Part shown: piece after piece, positions 1-5,428 of the stretch
Numbering within the stretch: the stretch's first letter is position 1
Layout of the letters: each line of letters begins with the position of its first letter
Assembly (NCBI GenBank): GCA_937899305.1
Contig: CALDJV010000724.1
Location: 1 to 5,871, forward strand
Direction of reading: 5' to 3'
Length of the DNA: 5,871 bases
Source: an uncultured Cytophagaceae bacterium
GTDB lineage: Bacteria; Bacteroidota; Bacteroidia; Cytophagales; Microscillaceae
Translations under genes and position numbers: made by a program
Notes under the pieces: model-generated
Database searches by the model: none
Told to the model about the DNA's origin: nothing
The model's input: the letters and a program-made list of their open reading frames with translations, nothing else

Positions 1-232
1 GCATATGCAGCATATTTTAACATATGCTACATAAGGCCAAAGTCGAGCTTAGTAACACTTTCAAAATAAGTGTCGAGGTTTTAGTGAAATTACTCAAAGC
101 TAAACGAGGCGCTTTTTGCGCTCGTAGCAGGGCTACGGGCAATAGAAGCAACGAAGTATAGCGAAGAGGGATAAAACTAAAACGGACAGTTATTGCGAAC
201 GCGTTACTTAACCTCATAAACATCGTATTCTT
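1..232. other. Non-coding leader region with several small inverted repeats
   Basis: No convincing gene is seen; the long minus-strand reading frame crossing it (17-352) runs antisense into the first peptide gene and resembles nothing. The stretch holds several short inverted repeats: AGCATAT/ATATGCT (9-15 with 22-28), ACACTT/AAGTGT (55-60 with 68-73), GCGC-TTTTT-GCGC within 109-121, CGTAGC-AGG-GCTACG (123-137), and the palindrome AACGCGTT (198-205). The middle part is visibly more GC-rich than the peptide genes that follow. It could be the structured 5' region of the peptide transcript or a dispersed intergenic repeat of the genome; the sequence alone cannot separate these. No promoter of the Bacteroidota type (TTG, about 19 bases, TAnnTTTG) was found upstream of 233. 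Confidence 0.4.
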
Positions 233-262
233 ATGAAAAAAACATTGAAACACTTCCAACAA
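227..262 (+). repeat. 36-bp exact direct repeat, copy 1 (leader of peptide 1)
   Basis: The 36 bases covering the last six bases before the ATG and the first ten codons of the first peptide gene are identical to 445-480 of the second. The identity stops sharply after codon 10, consistent with gene duplication followed by divergence. Confidence 0.9.
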
Positions 263-421
263 AATCGAATTGAAAATTTGAGTAAAATCACAGGTGGCAA
301 AGACAACCACGCCCAAACTACCAAAGAAAGCACATCTACTGCGACTACTCACAAATGGTGGGAAAATACTACGAACCGTGTAGAAGATCGCCGAAGTATG
401 GTGATAGAGTTACAAGACTAA
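233..421 (+). CDS. GG-leader peptide precursor 1 (Trp-Trp core)
   Basis: A 62-residue precursor. The leader (residues 1-22) starts MKKTLKHFQQ, has Phe8, Ile13 and Ile19, and ends in Gly21-Gly22, the layout of Bacteroidota double-glycine leaders such as the TIGR04149-like natural product precursors. Known leaders of this kind are cut after GG by a C39-type peptidase, usually part of an ABC exporter. The predicted core of 40 residues has no Cys, is rich in Thr/Ser (25-40), carries Trp42-Trp43, and has an Asp-Arg-Arg eight residues after the Trp pair, shared with the next peptide. The lack of Cys rules out a lanthionine product. The ATG is preceded by GTATTCTT, with no Shine-Dalgarno, as in the sister gene. 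It is probably co-transcribed with the next gene, 29 bases downstream. Precursor status is well supported by the family of five; function is not known. Confidence 0.78.
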   Translation: MKKTLKHFQQNRIENLSKITGGKDNHAQTTKESTSTATTHKWWENTTNRVEDRRSMVIELQD

Positions 422-444
422 TCTAATAGAAAATCTACAATCCA

Positions 445-480
445 ATTCTTATGAAAAAAACATTGAAACACTTCCAACAA
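445..480 (+). repeat. 36-bp exact direct repeat, copy 2 (leader of peptide 2)
   Basis: Second copy of the repeat at 227-262; it covers the start codon and the first ten codons of the second peptide gene. Confidence 0.9.
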
Positions 481-633
481 TACCAAATCAAGGATTTACA
501 AACCATTACTGGTGGGCACAAAAACTGCTCTGCTAACGAAACAAAAGAAGGGTACATTGTTACCGCAGATTTACAAGATTGGTGGCGTGCTTGTCGAGAT
601 GGGCAGTACGACAGAAGAGACGTTTCTATCTAA
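451..633 (+). CDS. GG-leader peptide precursor 2 (Asp-Trp-Trp core, two Cys)
   Basis: A 60-residue paralogue of the gene just upstream. The first ten residues are identical; the leader keeps Phe8, Ile13, Ile19 and Gly21-Gly22. The predicted core has 38 residues and contains Asp43-Trp44-Trp45, followed at the same distance as in precursor 1 by Asp-Arg-Arg and then an Ile. It is the only member with cysteines, Cys26 and Cys48, which flank the Trp pair; these could form a disulfide or, less likely given its Cys-free sisters, a thioether. The spacing of 29 bases after gene 1, with no hairpin between, suggests one transcript. The role is inferred (exported or modified peptide); no processing partner is present nearby. 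Confidence 0.8.
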   Translation: MKKTLKHFQQYQIKDLQTITGGHKNCSANETKEGYIVTADLQDWWRACRDGQYDRRDVSI

Positions 634-961
634 AATGATCATCATCAAGATGTTAACCTAATTTCAATCACCTATATTAATAGACATTAAGCAATCATTT
701 TACTGACTTTTGAAGTCTACAAAACCTTTGTAATCAAACTACTTACCCATTATTACCAAAAGTAATCAAACGATCAGATCACATTAATCAAAATATTACT
801 TACTTATGGACAAAGCCTTGTGGATAACACTACAAGGTTTTGCTTTTACTCATCAGGTAAGTTTTTACCAGGTCAATATTGGCAGTTCGGCCCAGTTGGC
901 TTCAGTCAAAAAAGTAAACTTGGTACACATGATTTTAAAAAGCTCAAACGTTTATATAATT
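634..961. other. 328-bp gap inside the peptide array with repeated TAATCAAA motif
   Basis: This is far longer than the other gaps in the array (29, 64 and 68 bases). It holds three copies of TAATCAAA (731-738, 763-770, 785-792); the first two sit in the longer direct repeat GTAATCAAAC (730-739, 762-771), and the first and third are each followed by a TACTTAC-like stretch. Two adjacent small hairpins precede them: GACTT-TTG-AAGTC (705-717) and TACAAA-ACC-TTTGTA (718-732). The plus frame is open from an ATG at 806 into the next peptide gene, but its translation lacks the leader pattern, so it is treated as non-coding. The layout fits a separate promoter or control region for peptides 3-5, but no clear promoter consensus was found. 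Confidence 0.4.
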
Positions 962-1030
962 ATGAAATCAATCCAAAAGTTTAAGGATCAAGCCATTCCA
1001 GATCAACAAAAAATCAAGGGTGGAAAAAAG
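962..1030 (+). repeat. 69-bp near-identical leader repeat, copy 1 (peptide 3)
   Basis: The leader coding region differs from 1164-1232 at only four of 69 positions, all G here and A in the other copy; three of the four are silent. Confidence 0.9.
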
Positions 1031-1099
1031 GAAAAAGAGCAATCAACAAGTGATGCCAATCTCAAGGATTGGTGGCATTTGTATGCTTGGGACAAGTAG
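962..1099 (+). CDS. GG-leader peptide precursor 3 (Asp-Trp-Trp core)
   Basis: A 45-residue precursor. The start at 962 is chosen because the leader MKSIQKFKDQ is repeated almost exactly in the next gene; the open frame reaching back to 806 adds 52 residues without relatives in this array. The leader has Phe7, Ile12, Ile18 and Gly20-Gly21, the same pattern as precursors 1 and 2 shifted by one residue. The predicted core is 24 residues: a Lys/Glu-rich start, then Asn-Leu-Lys-Asp36-Trp37-Trp38, His, Leu, Tyr and a third Trp (Trp43) near the C-terminus. It is rich in aromatic residues, about neutral in charge and Cys-free. Function is inferred as an exported or modified small peptide. It was too short to stand out as a gene by length; family membership is the evidence. 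Confidence 0.78.
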   Translation: MKSIQKFKDQAIPDQQKIKGGKKEKEQSTSDANLKDWWHLYAWDK

Positions 1100-1163
1100 T
1101 TTTTGCGCTTTATCAAGTGCCACTACCACATTTATTGTTCAAACACTCAAATTTTTAAACAGT

Positions 1164-1232
1164 ATGAAATCAATCCAAAAATTTAAAGATCAAGCCATTC
1201 CAAATCAACAAAAAATCAAAGGTGGAAAAAAG
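1164..1232 (+). repeat. 69-bp near-identical leader repeat, copy 2 (peptide 4)
   Basis: Second copy of the leader repeat at 962-1030. The one coding change replaces Asp14 by Asn14. Confidence 0.9.
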
Positions 1233-1289
1233 CCTAAAGGCACCTTTAGACCCGACGTAAACCTTCTGGATTGGTGGAAAAAGTTTTAG
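1164..1289 (+). CDS. GG-leader peptide precursor 4 (cationic Asp-Trp-Trp core)
   Basis: At 41 residues this is the shortest member. The leader is identical to precursor 3 except Asp14 to Asn14, with Phe7, Ile12, Ile18 and Gly20-Gly21. The predicted core has 20 residues, begins with Lys-rich sequence, and ends Asn-Leu-Leu-Asp36-Trp37-Trp38-Lys-Lys-Phe. It counts six basic and two acidic residues, so a mature peptide would be short, cationic and Trp-containing, features shared with many membrane-active peptides; this is only a resemblance. The Trp pair sits at exactly the same distance from Gly-Gly as in precursor 3. The upstream gap of 64 bases shows no Shine-Dalgarno and no terminator, so read-through from gene 3 is likely. 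Confidence 0.78.
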   Translation: MKSIQKFKDQAIPNQQKIKGGKKPKGTFRPDVNLLDWWKKF

Positions 1290-1357
1290 CCTACCAATGT
1301 TATCAGGTATTATTCAAAACCCAAGCCATCCTCTGGCTTTTAAACAATTCAAATTCT

Positions 1358-1531
1358 ATGAAATCATTAGATCAATTCAACGACCAAAAAATCAAGCATT
1401 TACATCAAATTTTAGGAGGAAATCATCCCAACCCAAAAACCCCTCCTTCTATGGCACAAGAAGCTGATTCTGAGCCAGCCGTAGAAGAAATAGAAGTGGC
1501 CATCGAAAGCTTCAATATGGAATGGGTCTAG
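1358..1531 (+). CDS. GG-leader peptide precursor 5 (acidic core, no Trp pair)
   Basis: A 57-residue precursor. The start at 1358 is chosen because MKSLDQF matches the leader start of genes 3 and 4; an overlapping longer frame from 1271 would begin inside gene 4. The leader keeps Phe7, Ile12, Ile18 and Gly20-Gly21. The 36-residue core differs from its sisters: a Pro-rich first part (24-31), then a strongly acidic stretch with eight Asp/Glu against one Lys, and a single Trp (Trp56) next to the C-terminal Val. It has no Cys. It may be a product with another role or another modification, for example one using acidic side chains; that is speculation. It is the last gene before the terminator at 1586-1614. 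Confidence 0.75.
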   Translation: MKSLDQFNDQKIKHLHQILGGNHPNPKTPPSMAQEADSEPAVEEIEVAIESFNMEWV

Positions 1532-1585
1532 TGCTTTGGGTAGTAGATACTTTTCGAGCAATGCTATTCTAACTTATCAAAATAA

Positions 1586-1614
1586 AAACCCCGTCAGCAA
1601 GGCTCACGGGGTTT
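1586..1614. terminator. Strong bidirectional hairpin terminator between peptide array and clpB
   Basis: Perfect 9-bp stem AAACCCCGT/ACGGGGTTT (1586-1594 with 1606-1614), extended after a C-C mismatch by AGC/GCT around the loop AAG. On the plus strand it is followed by TGTTGTA after the TTT of the stem; on the minus strand the stem runs into TTTTTATT, the better U-tract. It lies 54 bases after the last peptide gene and 100 bases past the clpB stop, so it can serve both convergent units. Confidence 0.85.
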
Positions 1615-1637
1615 GTTGTACTAACTACTTACACTTT

Positions 1638-1664
1638 AGGGAGAATACAATAAATAGTCTCCCT
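1638..1664. other. Small inverted repeat in the clpB 3' region
   Basis: AGGGAGA/TCTCCCT, a perfect 7-bp stem (1638-1644 with 1658-1664) around a 13-base AT-rich loop, 50 bases beyond the clpB stop. There is no U-run after it in the clpB direction, so it is more likely a structure in the 3' untranslated region than the terminator itself. Confidence 0.4.
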
Positions 1665-1714
1665 TATACATCATCTATTCATCTATATAAACACTATCAT
1701 TTGCTCACTTTATT

Positions 1715-4375
1715 TTAAGCGGCTATTTTATCATCTTCCACCCTTTCGGTATTCAACTGTTCTGCCAGTTCAAAATGAATCCGGTCGTATTCATCTAGTT
1801 GCATAATGATAGTAGAACCCTGGCCAATTTTGCCCGCCAATATCTCCTTAGACAACTCGTTCAAAATACGCTTTTGCAAAACCCTTTTTAGAGGCCTGGC
1901 CCCAAACTCCGGGTCAAACCCCAGGTCGGCCAAGGTATCCATCACGGCCTCGGGGGCGCTTAAGTAAACCTCCTGATCTTGGAGTAAACGCTGGATTTGA
2001 CCAAACTGAATGTCGGTAATGATGCGTAAATCCTGTCGATTCAAAGGACGGAACATCACCAGCTCATCAATGCGATTCAAAAACTCCGGACGTACACTTT
2101 GCTTCAATAAGTCAAACACCTGCTCTTTGGTATTTTCCAATACTTCAAATTCATTTAGGCCAGCTTCCTGGGCAGCATTCTCCTCATTCAATTGGGCAAA
2201 ATTCTCTCGAATCAGGTGTGACCCTGCATTGGACGTCATGATGATGATGGTATTTTTGAAATTAACCACTCGCCCTTTACTATCCGTCAGTCGCCCATCG
2301 TCTAACACTTGCAACAAAATATTGAATACATCAGGGTGGGCCTTTTCTATTTCATCCAGCAATACCACTGAGTAAGGCTTTCGCCTTACCGCCTCAGTCA
2401 ATTGACCACCTTCGTCGTAGCCCACATAACCTGGAGGTGCCCCAATCAACCGGCTCACTGCATGTCGTTCCTGATACTCTGACATGTCTATGCGTACCAT
2501 CGCCTCTTCGTCGTTGAACAAAAAGTTGGCGAGGGTTTTGGCTAATTCGGTTTTACCCACTCCGGTGGTTCCTAAAAACAGAAACGAACCAATGGGGCGC
2601 TTGGGATCTTGCAAACCTGCCCGGCTTCGGCGCACCGCATCGGCTACTACCTTGATGGCCTGCCCTTGGCCAGCCACTCTTTTACCCAGTTCATCTTCCA
2701 AATCAAGTAGTTTCTCCCGCTCACTCTTAAGCATTTTAGATACAGGTACCCCCGTCCATTTGGCTACTACCTCAGCAATGTCTTCGTTGCCTACCTCTTC
2801 TTTAAGCAATGCTCCCGACTGAATTTGCACCAAGGCCGCTTGTTTTTCTTCCAGTATCTTTTCGGCCTCTACAATTTTACTGTAACGCAATTCGGCCGCC
2901 CGACCCAGATCACCCTCTCGCTCAGCGGCATCGGCTTGTACCTTCAACTGCTCCAGGTTCTCTTTTGCTTGTTGCACTCCCTGAATAATGCTTTTTTCGG
3001 TTTCCCATTTGGCTTTGAGGCTATCGCGTTGTTGGCTGAGGTCGGCAATCTCGCGAGACAATTCTTTCTCTCGTTTTCTGTTTTTTTCCCGCCTGATGGC
3101 TTCCCGCTCTATCTCGAGCTGCATCACCTTACGTTGTAACTCATCCAGTTCCTCGGGCATAGAATCAATCTCAATGCGAAGTTTTGACGCCGCCTCATCC
3201 ATCAGGTCAATGGCCTTGTCCGGCAAGAAACGATCTGAAATGTAACGGTTAGAAAGCGCTACTGCCGCAATGATGGCGTCATCTTGAATGCGCACGCCAT
3301 GGTGTACTTCATATTTTTCTTTCAGCCCTCGCAAAATTGAAATCGCATCTTGCACGTTGGGCTCATCTACCGTAACTCCCTGAAAACGACGCTCCAATGC
3401 TTTGTCTTTCTCAATGTATTTTTGGTATTCTTTGAGGGTAGTCGCCCCTATAGTATGCAATTCTCCTCGGGCCAAAGCGGGCTTTAATAAGTTCGCGGCA
3501 TCCATGGCACTATCGCCTCCACTTCCCGCTCCAATCAACGTATGTATTTCATCAATAAAAAGAACAATCTCTCCTTCTGAGTCTATCACTTCCTTGACCA
3601 CTGCCTTGAGTCTTTCTTCAAACTCGCCTTTGTATTTGGCCCCGGCTACCAACAGCCCCATATCCAGCGATACCAGTTGTTTGGACTTTAGATTTTCGGG
3701 CACATCTCCTTCTACAATTCTTTGGGCCAACCCTTCTACAATGGCCGTTTTACCTACTCCTGGTTCTCCTACCAGCATAGGATTGTTTTTGGTACGTCGG
3801 GATAAAATCTGTAACACCCGACGAATCTCGTCGTCACGACCAATGACTGGATCTAACTTACCAGCTTTGGCCAATTCGTTTAAGTTTTTTGAGTACCTCT
3901 CTAGAGATTTGTAAGTTGATTCTGCGTTTTGATCCATCACTTTTTTACCTCCTCTCAATTCGTTAATTGTCGTTAGTAAATCTTTTTCGTTGATACCTGC
4001 CTCTTTGAGCAAAGCCGCTACGTCATCTTTTCCGGCTAACATACCCAAAATCAAATGCTCCAGGGTGATGAATTCATCTTTGAGCTTGATTTTACATTTT
4101 TCGGCTTGTTGAAGTACCGCCGAAGTGCCAGGCGAAAAGTAAGGCTGTCCGTTTGCCTTGGCATAAGTGGTGAGTACCTTGCCCAGCTTGTTTTGTAGTT
4201 GAACCAGGTCCAAGCTCATTTTTTTGGCAATGAAGTTGGTCAGGTTATGGTCTGCGTCCAATACTCCTTTGAGCAAGTGTCCAGTTTGAATGATTTGATG
4301 TCCTTGTTCCTGGGCAAGTTGCGCGGTTTGTTGGATGGCCTCCTGAGCTTTGATGGTGTAGTTTTCAAATTTCAT
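1715..4375 (-). CDS. clpB: ClpB, AAA+ protein disaggregase
   Basis: Complete 886-residue ClpB/Hsp104-family chaperone. As a cytoplasmic hexamer it uses ATP to pull aggregated proteins through a central pore, working with DnaK/DnaJ/GrpE. Visible order: Clp N-domain double repeat (about 1-145); first AAA+ ring with Walker A GEPGVGKT (203-210), pore loop Tyr248 in AGAKYKG, Walker B ending Asp275-Glu276, and arginine fingers Arg329-Arg330; the charged coiled-coil middle domain (about 400-525) typical of ClpB and absent from ClpA; second ring with Walker A GTTGVGKT (602-609), pore GYVG (649-652), Walker B Asp674-Glu675, and sensor-2 GAR (825-827). No ClpP-binding IGF-type loop was noticed. It is about 30 residues longer than the E. 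coli protein, partly from an insertion around 724-755 and a longer acidic C-terminus. The start is set by the standard ClpB N-terminus. No CIRCE operator was seen upstream. Confidence 0.98.
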   Translation of the reverse strand: MKFENYTIKAQEAIQQTAQLAQEQGHQIIQTGHLLKGVLDADHNLTNFIAKKMSLDLVQLQNKLGKVLTTYAKANGQPYFSPGTSAVLQQAEKCKIKLKDEFITLEHLILGMLAGKDDVAALLKEAGINEKDLLTTINELRGGKKVMDQNAESTYKSLERYSKNLNELAKAGKLDPVIGRDDEIRRVLQILSRRTKNNPMLVGEPGVGKTAIVEGLAQRIVEGDVPENLKSKQLVSLDMGLLVAGAKYKGEFEERLKAVVKEVIDSEGEIVLFIDEIHTLIGAGSGGDSAMDAANLLKPALARGELHTIGATTLKEYQKYIEKDKALERRFQGVTVDEPNVQDAISILRGLKEKYEVHHGVRIQDDAIIAAVALSNRYISDRFLPDKAIDLMDEAASKLRIEIDSMPEELDELQRKVMQLEIEREAIRREKNRKREKELSREIADLSQQRDSLKAKWETEKSIIQGVQQAKENLEQLKVQADAAEREGDLGRAAELRYSKIVEAEKILEEKQAALVQIQSGALLKEEVGNEDIAEVVAKWTGVPVSKMLKSEREKLLDLEDELGKRVAGQGQAIKVVADAVRRSRAGLQDPKRPIGSFLFLGTTGVGKTELAKTLANFLFNDEEAMVRIDMSEYQERHAVSRLIGAPPGYVGYDEGGQLTEAVRRKPYSVVLLDEIEKAHPDVFNILLQVLDDGRLTDSKGRVVNFKNTIIIMTSNAGSHLIRENFAQLNEENAAQEAGLNEFEVLENTKEQVFDLLKQSVRPEFLNRIDELVMFRPLNRQDLRIITDIQFGQIQRLLQDQEVYLSAPEAVMDTLADLGFDPEFGARPLKRVLQKRILNELSKEILAGKIGQGSTIIMQLDEYDRIHFELAEQLNTERVEDDKIAA
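3935..3953 (-). promoter_or_regulatory. Internal ribosome binding site and ATG in clpB (candidate ClpB without N-domain)
   Basis: On the minus strand AGGAGGT (3947-3953) is followed by nine bases and then ATG at codon 147 (3937-3935). It lies exactly at the junction between the N-domain and the first AAA+ ring, so starting there would give a 740-residue protein lacking the N-domain. E. coli clpB is known to make such a short form from an internal start at nearly the same place. The motif also encodes Arg-Gly-Gly of the linker, so it could be coincidental; the other starts in this window lack such a site. Confidence 0.55.
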
Positions 4376-4584
4376 TTTATCCAGTGTTTAGTTATAGTGT
4401 TCAAGAATATTGTTGATATTTGATTTATTGAGTTCGGTCATTGGTTATCAAAAGCAGCACCATTTCATTTTCAGCTCAAAAACAAGCCATATTGTCACCA
4501 AAATCAAATTAACAAGAAAAAAATAACGCCATTATGGCCGTCAAGTTTAAAATTTGTTGTTCTCAGAATGTCAAAATAGCAATT
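4376..4584. promoter_or_regulatory. Divergent intergenic region between clpB and the TPR gene
   Basis: AT-rich region that must hold the promoters of both clpB (minus) and the TPR gene (plus), because the two genes diverge. No TTG-N19-TAnnTTTG promoter, CIRCE element or strong inverted repeat could be found, so the promoter positions remain unassigned. Bases 4534-4584 are an in-frame extension of the TPR gene that is judged more likely to be untranslated. Confidence 0.4.
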
Positions 4585-5343
4585 ATGGAAAATCAGAAAA
4601 CTGCGCAAGAATTATATCAGATGAGCCAGGATTTTTATCACACGGGTTGGTTTGAAACTGCTCTGGATTGGATCGAGAAAGCCATTGTTGCTCAAAGCCA
4701 CGACTTGAGTTTCTTTCAATTGAGGGGAATGATTTTAAGTAAATTACATTTGTATGACCAGGCTTTACAAGATTTTGACCGCATTATTCAACACTTCACC
4801 AGCACTAAGAATTCGTTAGATATCGATCAAGAATTGCGTGTTGCAGCTATCCTGAACCGCATACAAGTTTATTTTCAACAAAAAAATTATGATGAGCTCA
4901 TTCAGGATGGCAATGCGATATTACAAGTTCAGCGCAATCATTGGCAAGCCTTTTTTTATCGTGGAATTGGGTATTACTTTGGTAAAAGTGATCAGCAAGC
5001 TCTAGAAGATCTAGACATGGCCTTTTATTTAAGCAATCAAAAAGATAAGGTACGACCATTTAGGGCACTGGCTTATTTTAAACAAGGCAAGTATGCATTG
5101 GCTGAAATTGATTTTGAAATTGCAGTGAAAAACAAACCACAGGATGGCGTTTTGTGGTATAACTACGGACTCAACGCTTATCGGCTACAACAATTTGAAT
5201 CCGCTCTGGAACGTTTCAATCAGGCGCTTCAAGCTGGTTTGGTTAACAAGCAAGTTTATATCTACAAGGGCAAGGTTTTGCAAGCTTTGGATAGATGTCA
5301 GGAAGCAGAAGCATGTAACCTAAAAGCGACTACCATGAAATAA
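4585..5343 (+). CDS. Tetratricopeptide-repeat protein
   Basis: A 252-residue protein built almost wholly of TPR helix pairs, a scaffold for binding other proteins. Repeats can be read at about residues 8-37, 42-70, 85-115, 120-149, 156-185, 188-217 and 222-247, with the usual small/aromatic pattern, for example a Tyr-x-x-Gly followed by Tyr-x-x-Ala in several units. There is no signal peptide, membrane segment, catalytic domain or DNA-binding domain, so a soluble cytoplasmic adaptor is expected; its partner is unknown. The ATG at 4585 is preferred because the TPR helix starts immediately after it; an in-frame ATG at 4534 would add 17 residues containing two Cys and no recognisable domain, and cannot be excluded. 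It is transcribed away from clpB and ends directly at a hairpin terminator, so it is likely a single-gene unit. Confidence 0.88.
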   Translation: MENQKTAQELYQMSQDFYHTGWFETALDWIEKAIVAQSHDLSFFQLRGMILSKLHLYDQALQDFDRIIQHFTSTKNSLDIDQELRVAAILNRIQVYFQQKNYDELIQDGNAILQVQRNHWQAFFYRGIGYYFGKSDQQALEDLDMAFYLSNQKDKVRPFRALAYFKQGKYALAEIDFEIAVKNKPQDGVLWYNYGLNAYRLQQFESALERFNQALQAGLVNKQVYIYKGKVLQALDRCQEAEACNLKATTMK

Positions 5344-5401
5344 GACTTTGGTCCATACCACCACAAGATATGACATAAGCCAGGGTATGGATCAAAGTCT
5401 T
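5342..5401. terminator. Long-stem terminator between convergent TPR and small acidic protein genes
   Basis: An 18-bp stem (5342-5359 with 5384-5401), interrupted only by one G-U pair, encloses a 24-base loop. It starts within the TPR gene's stop codon and is followed on the plus strand by TCATTTTACATTTCGTTTTT, a T-rich but broken tract. On the minus strand it lies 27 bases past the stop of the convergent gene, followed by a short TTATTT, so it may act in both directions, better for the TPR gene. Confidence 0.75.
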
Positions 5402-5428
5402 CATTTTACATTTCGTTTTTCCGGGACA

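Noticed and set aside
17..352. Minus-strand open frame of 111 codons over the leader region
   Set aside because: It runs antisense through the first peptide gene, has Ser/Leu-rich composition typical of a shadow frame, and shows no recognisable domain.
723..730. Bacteroidota promoter -7 box (TAnnTTTG) in the gap of the peptide array
   Set aside because: The match AACCTTTG has a wrong first base and no TTG at the required distance of about 19 bases upstream.
806..961. Upstream in-frame extension of peptide gene 3 from an ATG at 806
   Set aside because: The 52 added residues do not resemble any leader in the array, whereas the ATG at 962 starts exactly at the shared leader.
1536..1718. Plus-strand open frame of 60 codons after the peptide array
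   Set aside because: It contains the 1586-1614 terminator hairpin and lacks any leader or domain pattern.
3402..3914. Plus-strand open frame of 170 codons opposite clpB
   Set aside because: It is antisense to the highly conserved first AAA+ ring; its Ser-rich translation is a codon shadow of clpB. The other plus frames within 2010-3245 are rejected for the same reason.
4376..4410. Sigma-32-like or sigma-70-like promoter (CTTGAA on the minus strand, then GATAAA) before clpB
   Set aside because: The second box touches the start codon, leaving no room for transcription start and leader, and these consensus sequences do not hold for Bacteroidota.
4585..5343. TPR protein as receptor for the array peptides (RRNPP-like quorum sensing)
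   Set aside because: It has no helix-turn-helix or other output domain, is separated by clpB on the other strand, and that system is known from Firmicutes.
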